Below, piece by piece: positions 25,514 to 34,450 of a DNA stretch of 59,880 nt; position 1 is the first letter of the stretch, and each line of letters opens with the position of its first letter. The notes under the pieces are model-generated. The model made no database searches and was not told the DNA's origin. It saw nothing but the letters and a program-made list of their open reading frames with translations. The DNA is from Bacteroidota bacterium. Its GTDB lineage: Bacteria > Bacteroidota > Rhodothermia > Rhodothermales > UBA10348. The translations under genes were made by a program, and so were the position numbers. The DNA lies in the NCBI GenBank assembly GCA_029262855.1, contig JAJCYP010000026.1, positions 1 to 59,880 of the forward strand, written 5' to 3'.

Positions 25514-26590
25514 TTATGAGCTCGAAATCAATGCTCTCAATGCGCGGCTTCTATCGCCCGAGGACGAGATCCCCTCGACGGCATCCATGTACGCGGACTC
25601 CGCCCTTTCGCCCTCGACATACTTGCTGGCCGAGATGAGAACGCGCGTGCGATCTCCACTGGAAGAGATTGTTTTTGCCACGTCCAGTATGTCCACCAGC
25701 GAGTCCGTGTTGATATCGTCTAACTGCAGGACACGCAGCAGGACGCGGGCCTTGTCTCCGCTGGAGGGAATGCTGGCCGCCGCCTCCAGGAGGCCAGCAA
25801 GTTCGTCATCGGACGGATTGGTTTCCAGCGCGCGCAGTATCACTCTGGCCTTGTCACCCGAGGACGGGATGGTGGAGACGATACCGGCGATGCCGCCCAT
25901 GGCAATGCCGTCATCCAATCCCCGCATCAGAACGCGTGATCGATCGCCTGAGGATGGAACACTCGCTGCAGCCCTGAGCCAAGCCGCTTCGGTCTCCGCA
26001 TCGCCCTTGAATGAAGGAGCGCTGGCCATCAGTACTCGCGACCGATCGCCGCTTGAGGCCACCTCTTCCATGGTGAGCTTGGCGACTTCCATGAGCTCGC
26101 TGCGAGTCAGCTTGGCCTGCTCCACCAGTTGTATCAAATAGCGGGCGCTCCCGCTGCTGCGCTCGATTAGTCGAACCTCCGCGAGCACTCGTTCCGGACC
26201 GCCGTCGGCCAGGAGGATTCCGACCCGCCGCTCGGCATCGATTCCGCCCTCTCGTACAATTGAAAGCAGGAGGTCTCCTATTTCTTCGCGAGCGGAGGCG
26301 AAGGGCACGCGGTCACCGTTGCGCCGATAGTCGTACTTGATTTCCTGGCCATCCCGTTCGATGTCGAGTCGCCAATCGCGCCGCCCCTCTTCGCGTCTGA
26401 TCTTAATGTGGGCATCTCTTGACATCGAAACGACCGATCGGTAGTCCCGGGCGAACTCGATTTCACCATCGATATCGACGTTAATCTTTTCGTCATCGGA
26501 TTGGGAGGTCCACTTGTAGCGATCGCCGTCTTGAGCCAATCCGGGCTGAACCAGGAGGGTCGCAGCGAATAGCAGTAGGAAGTACTTCAT
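25514..26590 (-). CDS. Secreted SSGD-repeat protein, companion of the M56 sensor
   Basis: The 358-residue product has a signal peptide (MKYFLLLFAATLLVQPGLAQ). Residues about 25-140 are a charged beta-type region with no family I can name. Residues about 145-358 consist of a repeated helical unit with a conserved S-S-G-D-R/K-x-R-V-L core at 179, 213, 243, 277, 310 and 343 (periods 34, 30, 34, 33, 33), and a degenerate S-S-G-S-A-R copy at 145, exactly 34 before the first. This suggests an alpha-solenoid. The same repeat ends the M56 protein encoded 21 bases upstream. It is the last gene of a three-gene minus-strand operon with BlaI-like and M56 genes. A role as sensor partner, ligand-binding or anti-peptidase protein is inference. 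Confidence 0.75.
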   Translation of the reverse strand: MKYFLLLFAATLLVQPGLAQDGDRYKWTSQSDDEKINVDIDGEIEFARDYRSVVSMSRDAHIKIRREEGRRDWRLDIERDGQEIKYDYRRNGDRVPFASAREEIGDLLLSIVREGGIDAERRVGILLADGGPERVLAEVRLIERSSGSARYLIQLVEQAKLTRSELMEVAKLTMEEVASSGDRSRVLMASAPSFKGDAETEAAWLRAAASVPSSGDRSRVLMRGLDDGIAMGGIAGIVSTIPSSGDKARVILRALETNPSDDELAGLLEAAASIPSSGDKARVLLRVLQLDDINTDSLVDILDVAKTISSSGDRTRVLISASKYVEGERAESAYMDAVEGISSSGDRSRALRALISSS

Positions 26591-26611
26591 GATGTCGGGC
26601 CGAGGGGCCAG

Positions 26612-28480
26612 TTAGTTTGTCAGCGTGCGCAGCACGCGCTCGCGGTCGCTGGCTGATGGAATGCGGTCTACGGCATCCAGAAGTGCCGATCTGATTTGAG
26701 CCGTATGCTCGACGCCCTGGCTAATAGCGAGCAGCATTCTGGAGCGGTCACCGGAGCTGGGAATGGTCATGGCCGTCCGGATCAGATCCAGGGCTGCCTC
26801 GCCTCCCGGCGACTGTGCACTGAGGTAGGCCATCAGGACCCGCTTCTTGTCACCGGATGACGGAATAGATCGGGCGGCGTCCAGGAAGCCTCCATGGACA
26901 CGCTGGTCTGATGGGATCTTGCCAGCCGCGTCGATTAGTAGCCTTGCGCGGTCTCCCGTTGAGGGAATGCTCTTGGCAAGCTTCAGGAATCGGAGCCACC
27001 CCGAAACCGTGAGGGTTGGGCTCGCTGGTCCAGCACGGAGTTCGAGAGACGGTATGGATGCCGGGTCAGATTCTGGAGCAGGGACGCTCGCGAGAGGCGC
27101 CGGACCCGCCGGGACATCCGCGACCCTCGGGACGTCTGCGACGGCCGGTGCGTCAGGCCGCGGGGGACGGTCTGCGAACCCGGGCGATGGCGCGAGCGGC
27201 GCCAACGGTGGCAGACTCGGCAGCGGTGGCGGCGACGGTAGCGGTGGCAGCGACGGTAGGGGCGGCAGCGGCGGTAGGGGCGGCAGCGGCGGCAAACCCG
27301 GACTATTCGGGACACTGGCCAACTGAACGTGGTCCTGCTGCGAGCCCGTCCAGTCAATTTCGAGGGACGGTGCGCTAAGGACAGATAGCACCGTCACCAG
27401 GGCTACAAGCCCAATCGCGACCGCAGCGCGGCCTCGGAATTCCTTTGACGTGGCATTCGCGCCCTGCTCCAGCAGGGACTTCACGCGCGTAACAATGTCG
27501 CTTTCCTTCGCCGCCAGTCCGGGTGCCGCCACCATGCTGGCGCCGACCAGTCGCAATTCGATCATTCTCCCGAGAGACCGTGCGTAAGAAACCGGCTCGC
27601 GAGTAGCGCTGACCACCCACTCATCGCAGGCGGCCTCCCGCTCGGACTCCATCCACGCGCCCACGGCTCGGACCGCCGGGTTAAACCAGAGCACCGCTTC
27701 GGCGATCCGCTGAATCAACAAGGCCCAGTCATCGCCTCGCTGAAGGTGCGCGACCTCGTGGAGGGCCACCTGATCGAAGGTCTCCTCCTCTCCCGCAGCC
27801 AACAAGGCCTCCGGCATGAGGACCGCCGGCCTACGGAATCCGGCTGCGACCGGGGAGCTAATCGGAGCCACGGCCATCTCCAGGTCGCGCCTCAGCGGAG
27901 ACACCCGTTCCAAGATTCTCGCACGTGTCTGACTCGACACGCCCGTCGAGCGACTCTTGAGTATCTGAACCCGGGAGGCGGCCACGGCCAGGCGCCAGAA
28001 GCCAAACGCCACGCCGACGAGCCAGACCACGCCCAAGAGAACCGCGAATGGTCCGGCCAAGGGGGGCAACTGCAATGATCTCAGGCCGGCCGTGGTGCCG
28101 GATCCGAGGGCGGCGCCGGCAGGCGTAAACCGGTCGGCCAAGATCGGGGTGGTTGCGCTCAGCGAGGCCGGCTCACTCCTTTCGAGCGCCCGGGGTGACC
28201 TGCCATCAGGGACATCGTCGACTGCGGCCACCATGGCTGGAGCAGTCTGGGCGCCGGATTGCCCAGGCTGAGCTGGGCTCAGCGCCGAGGCCAGCAAGGC
28301 GCCATGAAGGAGGACAATGCCTATCAAGCAGGCGCCCCACAGCGTATGACGAGTGGTCGCATTCAGACGGAGGCCTCGACTCAGCATGCGGATGCACAAG
28401 GCCGTCATACCGAGAATCAGGGCGGAGCCCCACAGGCCGTGACCTACAACGGTCAAGAAGGCGGTTGCAGCAGTTTCCAT
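26612..28480 (-). CDS. M56 (BlaR1/MecR1-like) membrane metallopeptidase with SSGD repeats
   Basis: The ATG at 28480 shares one base with the BlaI-like stop (TGATG). The 622-residue protein has hydrophobic segments at about 8-30, 46-66 and 144-163, a zinc-protease motif H241-E-V-A-H245 with E-S-E-R-E-A-A-C-D-E-W downstream (third ligand region), and a last membrane segment at about 350-370. This is the BlaR1/MecR1 sensor-protease plan. In place of a penicillin-binding sensor domain it has a periplasmic Pro/Leu-rich hinge (about 394-433) and, from about residue 506, four repeats of exactly 34 residues with P-S-S/T-G-D-R/K. M56 activation would cleave or trigger loss of the BlaI-like repressor. 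The signal sensed is unknown. Confidence 0.85.
   Translation of the reverse strand: METAATAFLTVVGHGLWGSALILGMTALCIRMLSRGLRLNATTRHTLWGACLIGIVLLHGALLASALSPAQPGQSGAQTAPAMVAAVDDVPDGRSPRALERSEPASLSATTPILADRFTPAGAALGSGTTAGLRSLQLPPLAGPFAVLLGVVWLVGVAFGFWRLAVAASRVQILKSRSTGVSSQTRARILERVSPLRRDLEMAVAPISSPVAAGFRRPAVLMPEALLAAGEEETFDQVALHEVAHLQRGDDWALLIQRIAEAVLWFNPAVRAVGAWMESEREAACDEWVVSATREPVSYARSLGRMIELRLVGASMVAAPGLAAKESDIVTRVKSLLEQGANATSKEFRGRAAVAIGLVALVTVLSVLSAPSLEIDWTGSQQDHVQLASVPNSPGLPPLPPLPPLPPLPSLPPLPSPPPLPSLPPLAPLAPSPGFADRPPRPDAPAVADVPRVADVPAGPAPLASVPAPESDPASIPSLELRAGPASPTLTVSGWLRFLKLAKSIPSTGDRARLLIDAAGKIPSDQRVHGGFLDAARSIPSSGDKKRVLMAYLSAQSPGGEAALDLIRTAMTIPSSGDRSRMLLAISQGVEHTAQIRSALLDAVDRIPSASDRERVLRTLTN
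27218..27302. repeat. Tandem CCGCTGCC(G)-type minisatellite inside the M56 gene
   Basis: On the minus strand this stretch is built from imperfect 9- and 15-base units such as CTACCGCCGCTGCCG, encoding P-P-L-P-P-L-P. It forms the Pro-rich hinge of the M56 protein. Such a repeat is prone to slippage in multiples of three, which would lengthen or shorten the hinge without breaking the frame. Confidence 0.6.
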
Positions 28481-28878
28481 CACGAGGGATCCTCCTTGTT
28501 TGCGCCGCTCTCCTCAAGCAGCGTCCTGATCTTCTCTGCGTTCTCCAGATTCAGTTCATCCGACTCGATCACATTCATCAGAAGCAGCTCGGGCGAGTTG
28601 TCGAAGAACCGGTCCAGGATATATCGCAGCGCGCTCTGCCGAGCCTGCCCGGCGCCGACGGACGCCGAGTAGACAAAGGCCCGGCCCACTTTACGATGGG
28701 TCAGATAGCCCTTGTCCTCCAGAATGCGAAGTACCGTCTGAACCGTGGAGTAGGCCACCTTGTCATCGCCGGCCAATGCATCGGTGACCTCAGCCACCGT
28801 TGAGGGACCCCGATCCCAAAGAACTCTCATGAGCTTGAGTTCTGCGTCGGTCAACGTGGGTGATTTGGATCGCGCCAT
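28480..28878 (-). CDS. BlaI/MecI/CopY family transcriptional repressor
   Basis: The 132-residue protein begins at ATG 28878. The winged helix is clear: L-T-D-A-E-L-K-L-M-R-V-L-W-D-R-G-P at the N-terminus, then V-A-Y-S-T-V-Q-T-V-L-R-I-L-E-D-K-G-Y-L as recognition helix and following strand, then H-R-K-V-G-R-A-F-V-Y as the wing. The C-terminal dimerisation helices contain the D-R-F-F-D-N-S-P segment typical of BlaI. It is the first gene of an operon with the M56 sensor peptidase. Two TAA-N4-TTA dyads upstream (28889-28900 and 28935-28946) are candidate operators for autoregulation and for control of the divergent S9 peptidase. Confidence 0.9.
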   Translation of the reverse strand: MARSKSPTLTDAELKLMRVLWDRGPSTVAEVTDALAGDDKVAYSTVQTVLRILEDKGYLTHRKVGRAFVYSASVGAGQARQSALRYILDRFFDNSPELLLMNVIESDELNLENAEKIRTLLEESGANKEDPS

Positions 28879-28888
28879 GGGCCAAGTA

Positions 28889-28900
28889 TTAATTCGTTAG
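28889..28900. promoter_or_regulatory. Putative BlaI-type operator 1
   Basis: The sequence TTAATTCGTTAG has the dyad TAA-N4-TTA and lies 11 bases upstream of the BlaI-like start. A near copy occurs 46 bases further on. Position and symmetry fit a repressor site; no binding is shown. Confidence 0.45.
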
Positions 28901-28934
28901 CTGAACAATACGGAGGTCGCGCCCAAAGTTGCAA

Positions 28935-28946
28935 CTAATTTGTTAA
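28935..28946. promoter_or_regulatory. Putative BlaI-type operator 2
   Basis: The sequence CTAATTTGTTAA repeats the TAA-N4-TTA dyad of site 1, sharing TAATT-x-GTTA. It lies 57 bases upstream of the S9 peptidase start at 29003, so one repressor could act on both divergent genes. Confidence 0.45.
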
Positions 28947-29002
28947 AAGATGCCAATGGGCCGCTCCGAGGCTATACTTCGGAGCCCAAATCGCCCACTG
29001 CC

Positions 29003-31501
29003 ATGACCCGAATCCCCCCCCTGTTTCTCGTGCTGGCCTTCCTGGCCGCCCCGTCGCTGCGGGCCCAGGAACGCTCGCACCCCACCGAGAACCCGGATGC
29101 ATCGGCCTATATCCAGCCTCCGGCAGCCATCGCCGCAGCGCTTGCCACCGACAAGAACTACGCAGTACTGAACAACCCGAGTCCGGATGGCGGGCATTTT
29201 CTGGTGCCCCATCAGACCGAGTTGTCCACGCTGGATTTGATGTCCCGGGAGACGTATCGGCTCGGCGAGTTGGAACTGAGGCCCGCCACGGACCGCCTCT
29301 GGCATTTGGACACCTACGGCATCGATGGCGTCCGGCTCTTCTCATTGGAGAACCGCAGCTTCTCTACCATTGATCTGCCAGACGGCGCCTTCGCCAGCGA
29401 CTTCATGTGGTCAGCGGATGGCTCGCAGCTGGCCTTCCTGGCCCACCTGCCCGATCACACTGAGGTCTGGTCCGCCAACACGGCCACCGGCAGGCCTCGG
29501 AGTTGGTCGAATCGGCGCGTCCTGGCCACCATTGCGACGAGTGCACGAGGTCAGGGCGCGCGCGCCTCGAACATGCTCCAGTGGACACCCTCCGGCAGTC
29601 TGGTCACCCTGGTGGTGCCATCTACACGAGGGGCTGAACCCCATGACAATCCCGTCCCCAGTGGCCCGGTGGTTCGCCGGACCCGCGACGAGGGCGTTTC
29701 CACCCGCACCTATCCCAACCTCCTGGAAGACCCGCACGACGAAGACCTCTTCGAGCACTATGCCACCAGCCAGATTGTGGAGGTGGGCCCTCGTGAAAGG
29801 GTGAGGAGCATCGGCTCGCCCGCGATGTGGGAATCCATTTCGCTCAGCCCGGATGGCCGGCACATTCTGGCTACCCGGATAGAGCGCCCCTTCAGCTATC
29901 GAACCAGTTACCGGGGCTTTCCACGACGCACGGTCATACTGGATGCCGAGACGGGTGCCGAAGTTGAACTGGATTATTCGCCACTGCGTGAAGGTGGCGG
30001 CAGTGGCGGTGGGAACGGACCCCGAGACTTCAGCTGGATTCCCGATGGATCCGGGCTGGTGTTCCTCGAGCGGGCGGAACGGGATGAAGACGACCCCGAT
30101 GCCGACCGACCGGACCGCGTCCTGCGTGCGGCCGCACCCTTTGATCTGACCGCTACCACCGAGATTGCCGCAAGCGATGACCCCATCCGGTCGGCTCTCT
30201 TCTCCGAGGACGGCAGCAAGCTCTTCGCAACCGTCACCAGGGACGGCAAGACCGGCATCGCCTACTGGGACCTGCAAGCCGCCGGCGGAGAGGCCCGCAT
30301 GATTCAGGAATTCCATTCGACGGATGACCCCTTGGAATTGCCCGGCACGCTGCTATCCGGCCACGACTACAATGGCATTGATCACGTGGTCGTCGCCACG
30401 GACAGAGCCTCGGTCTACGTCGAGGGGGACGGCTACAAGGCGGACTTCAAACCCCAGCCCTTCATCGACCGGGTTGCCCTGGCGGACGGGGTTACGACCC
30501 GCGTGTTCGAGGGAGCCAGTGACTCGTTTGACCGGCCGCTCGTCGCCCTGGATGCAGACCTGGGGCAGCTCATCGTTCAGCGGGAATCGAAGACCGACTT
30601 CCCCGATTCCTACCTGGTTCAAGGCGACAACTGGACCCGGCTCACCAGCAACCGGGACCCATTCCCTGAGGTCACCGCGGTTGAACGGATGGATTTCGAA
30701 TTCGAGCGGCGTGACGGGTTGAAAGTGCAGGGACGCGTTTCTCTTCCGGTGGGCTACCAGGCGGGCGAAAAGGTGCCCGCCATTTTCTGGACCTATCCAC
30801 GCGAATACACCACCACCGAGCGCTACGAACGGGCCGCCATCCGCAGCCGAAACCAGAACGCGTTCACCCACATGAGTTGGCTCCGGTGGAGCGACCTGTG
30901 GCTGACCCAGGGGTACGCGCTGGTGTACCCGGACATCCCCATCATCGGCGAGAACTACAACGATACCTACATCGGCAACCTCGTGGATGCGATGTACGGG
31001 GCGATTCGCGCCGTGGATGGACTGGACGTCATCGACATCGACCGGATCGGCCACGGGGGGCACAGCTATGGCGCCTTCGCCACCGCGAACATCCTCGCGA
31101 ATGCGCCCTTCTTCAAGGCTGGCATTGCAGGCGATGGGGCCTACAACCGGTCCCTGACGCCGTCGGGTTTCCAGGCTGAGAGACGGACCGTCTGGGAGGC
31201 GCCGCATACGTACATCGAGATGTCGCCGTTCTTCAAGGCAGATCAGATCGACACGCCGATGCTGATGTACCACGGGGGCGATGACAACAACACCGGCACA
31301 TTCCCCGTGCAGTCGCGGCGGATGATCCACGCGTTGACCGAGCACGGAAAGACGGCTGTCCTGTACGAGTACCCGTACGAGTCGCACACGCCTCGGGCCA
31401 TCGAGAACAAACTCGACATGTGGGGCCGGTTCATTGGCTGGTTTGACACCTATGTCAAGGGTACCGCGCCGGAGGGCGAAACCGTTTCTGACGACTCGTG
31501 A
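29003..31501 (+). CDS. Secreted S9 family (prolyl oligopeptidase type) serine peptidase
   Basis: ATG 29003 opens a signal peptide (M-T-R-I-P-P-L-F-L-V-L-A-F-L-A-A-P-S-L-R), giving 832 residues. Residues about 40-560 form the beta-propeller part (repeated S-P-D-G and S-x-D-G-S strings). The C-terminal alpha/beta-hydrolase domain has the triad: Ser688 in G-G-H-S-Y-G-A-F, Asp760 or 761 in H-G-G-D-D-N, and His795 in Y-E-S-H-T-P-R. The family cleaves short peptides in the periplasm; the glutamyl-endopeptidase-like subgroup is a fair guess. It is divergent from the BlaI-M56 operon and shares its 124-base control region. Confidence 0.88.
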   Translation: MTRIPPLFLVLAFLAAPSLRAQERSHPTENPDASAYIQPPAAIAAALATDKNYAVLNNPSPDGGHFLVPHQTELSTLDLMSRETYRLGELELRPATDRLWHLDTYGIDGVRLFSLENRSFSTIDLPDGAFASDFMWSADGSQLAFLAHLPDHTEVWSANTATGRPRSWSNRRVLATIATSARGQGARASNMLQWTPSGSLVTLVVPSTRGAEPHDNPVPSGPVVRRTRDEGVSTRTYPNLLEDPHDEDLFEHYATSQIVEVGPRERVRSIGSPAMWESISLSPDGRHILATRIERPFSYRTSYRGFPRRTVILDAETGAEVELDYSPLREGGGSGGGNGPRDFSWIPDGSGLVFLERAERDEDDPDADRPDRVLRAAAPFDLTATTEIAASDDPIRSALFSEDGSKLFATVTRDGKTGIAYWDLQAAGGEARMIQEFHSTDDPLELPGTLLSGHDYNGIDHVVVATDRASVYVEGDGYKADFKPQPFIDRVALADGVTTRVFEGASDSFDRPLVALDADLGQLIVQRESKTDFPDSYLVQGDNWTRLTSNRDPFPEVTAVERMDFEFERRDGLKVQGRVSLPVGYQAGEKVPAIFWTYPREYTTTERYERAAIRSRNQNAFTHMSWLRWSDLWLTQGYALVYPDIPIIGENYNDTYIGNLVDAMYGAIRAVDGLDVIDIDRIGHGGHSYGAFATANILANAPFFKAGIAGDGAYNRSLTPSGFQAERRTVWEAPHTYIEMSPFFKADQIDTPMLMYHGGDDNNTGTFPVQSRRMIHALTEHGKTAVLYEYPYESHTPRAIENKLDMWGRFIGWFDTYVKGTAPEGETVSDDS

Positions 31502-31534
31502 GGCTATCTTGAGGCCTCCCCACCCCAAGGAGCC

Positions 31535-34444
31535 ATGATCGGCACCATTGTCGCACACTACCAGATTGAAGAGAAGCTTGGCGGCGGCGGGATGGGCGTC
31601 GTGTATCGAGCCCGCGACACGAAGCTGGACCGCGATGTCGCCCTCAAGTTCTTGCCGCCCTCGATGTCGCACGACGCGGAGGCCAAGGCGCGGTTTGTTC
31701 AGGAGGCTAAGGCGGCGTCTGGACTTGATCATCCCAATGTCTGCACGATCTATGAGATCGGCGAGGCGGATGATGGTCGACTCTACATCGCGATGGGCTT
31801 CTATGATGGCAAGACGCTGAAGTATGCCCTGGAGGCCGGACCCCGGAGCGTGGAGGAGGTAGCCTCGATCGGGCTCCAGATTGCCGAAGGCCTCGGCGCG
31901 GCCCACGCCGCCGGGATCGTGCATCGGGACATCAAACCTGCCAACGTCATGCTGCAGCATGATGGACGAGTCAAGATTCTGGATTTCGGTGTGGCCAAAC
32001 TGGGGTCAGGCGTAGACCTCACCAAGGCTGGATCGACCGTAGGGACTACAGCCTATATGAGTCCCGAACAGGCCCGCGGTGAAGAGGTGGACGGCCGGAC
32101 CGATATCTGGTCCACTGGCGTGATTCTCTACCAGCTCCTCACCGGAAAGAGGCCCTTTGACGGTGACTATGAGCAGGCCGTGGTCTACGGCATCCTGAAC
32201 CAGGAGCCGGAATCTCCGGGCGGAGAGCTGGCCGATTTGGTGCTCAAGATGTTGGCCAAGGATCCAGATGATCGTTACGCGGACGCCGCAGAGGTTGCCA
32301 CCGTACTGGGACCCTTCGCTCCACATACGAGGCCAGTTCATGCGGCGGCGGGTGCGGCCACGCAGACACCGGCTAAGCCTGCCACTCCCCGATGGGCCAT
32401 CCCGGTCGTTGCCATCCTGCTCGCAGGCATGCTCTGGTTCGTGTTTGAACGCGGCGGTGAAGGACCCGCGAGCGGTGGCGTCGAGCCGAATCGCATTCTG
32501 ATCATGCCGTTCCTCATCCAGGGCCCCGCGGACATGGAGCCGCTGTCTGACGGGATGGTCACGCTCCTGAGCACGATGCTGGATGGTGCGGGCTTCATTA
32601 CCACGGTAGACCAGGCAAGCGTCATCGAGTCCATCCAGCGGCGTGGAGATGTAGTCCTCGGCCCAAGCCTCGGAGTGGACATGGCGCGCGAGTTCAACGC
32701 CGGCCGTTTCGTGGTGGGCAGCATCGTGAGGGCGGGCTCCGAGAGTCGAATGAATGCCGGGCTGTATAGACTTGATGGCACGCGCGAGGCTGAGGCCGAT
32801 GCCGTCTACGCTGGAGACGACGACTTCATCCGAGCGGTTGACGAACTTGCGGCAGAACTCGTCGGGGGTCGATTGGCAGATCCAGCGGAGGAGCTGAGTT
32901 CCCTCGCGGTGGGTACCACGGCTTCGTTTGAGGCGCTCAAGCACTACCTCGAATCGGACCGGCTGCTCCGAGCCGGCGAGTTTGCTCACGCCCGGGATGA
33001 GATAGACCGTGCCCTCGCCATCGACAGCACGTTTGCGGTAGCGTGGTATCTCAAGGCCGAAATCATGGGTTGGCTGGGGAACCCTCGCGCGGTCCTCGCC
33101 CCCGCTCGAAAGGCCGCTCAGTATTCGGGTGGCCTCTCCGGTCGGACCGCTCTGCTCATTGAGGCTGACCTGGCGTTCAATGAGGGGCGCCGGGCGGACT
33201 CCGAGCGCATGTTGCGCGCGATCCTTCGGGATTACCCTGAGAGCAAGGAGGCCACGGGCTCATTGGCAGAAATCCTGGAGCACTACGACAGTCGCGTGTC
33301 GGCCAAGCGCGAGGCATTGAGCCTTTTCGCGCGCGTCACCGAACTATCGCCGGGCAACCAGCAGTACGCCATGCATCACGGCGATCTGCTCGCCCTCACC
33401 GGCCTCCTCGACGGCGACTATCACGGACTCGATTCCCTCGCCGCGCTGTATGCCGGAATGCCTATCCCAGAGCGGGGCGATTCTCTCGACTGGTCGACCG
33501 CGCTCGACCTCATGAGTCCGGACGCGCGTCGATACATGATCCAGCATGCCAGGTTGAGGGGATCAGCCGAGGACAGCCTGGCTTCCTTCGACATAGATCC
33601 CGCTCTCGGATTCGCGGGTGGGCGATTTGTCGGGAGTCTGCATTTTGAGCATGCCCTGGCCAGTCACCAGAGGATCAGGCAAGAATCCTCCGACCTCGCC
33701 GCTCCAAGTGCAAGCGGTCTGGCCTGGTGGGCGAATCTCAGTTCTGGCCGTTGGGCTGAGGCGAAGGCAATTCAGGGCTCCGGCTCCATCGAATTCACCA
33801 TCCTCTCGGTGACGCTCCCCACGCACGAAGTACCCCGCGACTCCCTCCAAATTCTGCGTCGCAGACTCGATGCGAGGAGCCCGAGTGACATCGACTCAAC
33901 CTCCGGGGTGTTCTTCAAGCAGTACCTCGGGACCCTGCTCGCGTGGCGAATGGATGACGCCGAGTTGCTCCAGCAAGATGAGGCAGCCTTCCGCTTGCTT
34001 CTGCCCGACACATCTTCCAGTCCGATTGTGGCCTCGATGGCGCTCGAACTCCAGGGGCTACTGGCCTGGCAATCGGGTGATCTCATCCGGGCCGAGGCCA
34101 TTATGGAGTCGGCACTTCAGGACAATGTTTACTTCCTCGACTTTGTGAGCTTTGCGGGTAGACCGCAACCCGGATGGTTCTTGGCCGAGATCCGCGAGGA
34201 CCTCGGTGACCTTGAGGGGGCGATCGACTACTTCAACACAATCGCAGGTCCTTTTGTGGTGCCGGGATGGGAGCGAACCGCGGCGTTGTACGAGCGCCTG
34301 GGCAACACGGACGAGGCCATCCGCTACTACGGCCTGGTCACGAAGATCTGGGCGAATGCCGACGCTGAGCTGCAGCCCAGAGTCGAGGCTGCACGGTCCA
34401 GAATGGAGGCCCTCGTGACAGCCAAAACCCGAGAGGGCCGTTAG
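31535..34444 (+). CDS. Transmembrane Ser/Thr protein kinase with TolB-like and TPR periplasmic half
   Basis: The 969-residue protein starts at ATG 31535 after AAGGAG. Residues 1-260 are a complete Hanks-type kinase: glycine loop G-G-G-G-M-G, Lys38 in V-A-L-K, catalytic Asp132 in H-R-D-I-K-P-A-N, D150-F-G, and S-P-E-Q in place of APE. A single membrane helix lies at about 287-304. The outer half begins with a TolB/CyaC-like alpha/beta domain (I-L-I-M-P-F, then a repeat ending V-V-G-S-I) and continues as TPR-like helices to the end. The layout suggests a sensor that signals inward by phosphorylation; targets are unknown. The cyanophycinase gene starts 6 bases downstream. Confidence 0.88.
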   Translation: MIGTIVAHYQIEEKLGGGGMGVVYRARDTKLDRDVALKFLPPSMSHDAEAKARFVQEAKAASGLDHPNVCTIYEIGEADDGRLYIAMGFYDGKTLKYALEAGPRSVEEVASIGLQIAEGLGAAHAAGIVHRDIKPANVMLQHDGRVKILDFGVAKLGSGVDLTKAGSTVGTTAYMSPEQARGEEVDGRTDIWSTGVILYQLLTGKRPFDGDYEQAVVYGILNQEPESPGGELADLVLKMLAKDPDDRYADAAEVATVLGPFAPHTRPVHAAAGAATQTPAKPATPRWAIPVVAILLAGMLWFVFERGGEGPASGGVEPNRILIMPFLIQGPADMEPLSDGMVTLLSTMLDGAGFITTVDQASVIESIQRRGDVVLGPSLGVDMAREFNAGRFVVGSIVRAGSESRMNAGLYRLDGTREAEADAVYAGDDDFIRAVDELAAELVGGRLADPAEELSSLAVGTTASFEALKHYLESDRLLRAGEFAHARDEIDRALAIDSTFAVAWYLKAEIMGWLGNPRAVLAPARKAAQYSGGLSGRTALLIEADLAFNEGRRADSERMLRAILRDYPESKEATGSLAEILEHYDSRVSAKREALSLFARVTELSPGNQQYAMHHGDLLALTGLLDGDYHGLDSLAALYAGMPIPERGDSLDWSTALDLMSPDARRYMIQHARLRGSAEDSLASFDIDPALGFAGGRFVGSLHFEHALASHQRIRQESSDLAAPSASGLAWWANLSSGRWAEAKAIQGSGSIEFTILSVTLPTHEVPRDSLQILRRRLDARSPSDIDSTSGVFFKQYLGTLLAWRMDDAELLQQDEAAFRLLLPDTSSSPIVASMALELQGLLAWQSGDLIRAEAIMESALQDNVYFLDFVSFAGRPQPGWFLAEIREDLGDLEGAIDYFNTIAGPFVVPGWERTAALYERLGNTDEAIRYYGLVTKIWANADAELQPRVEAARSRMEALVTAKTREGR

Positions 34445-34450
34445 ACCACT

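Noticed and set aside
25514-28878. Beta-lactamase induction system
   Set aside because: Although BlaI and M56 are present, no beta-lactamase and no penicillin-binding sensor domain are encoded.
30353-31960. 535-codon minus-strand frame
   Set aside because: Antisense to the S9 peptidase and the kinase, both of which have complete catalytic motifs. No domain is visible in the minus frame.
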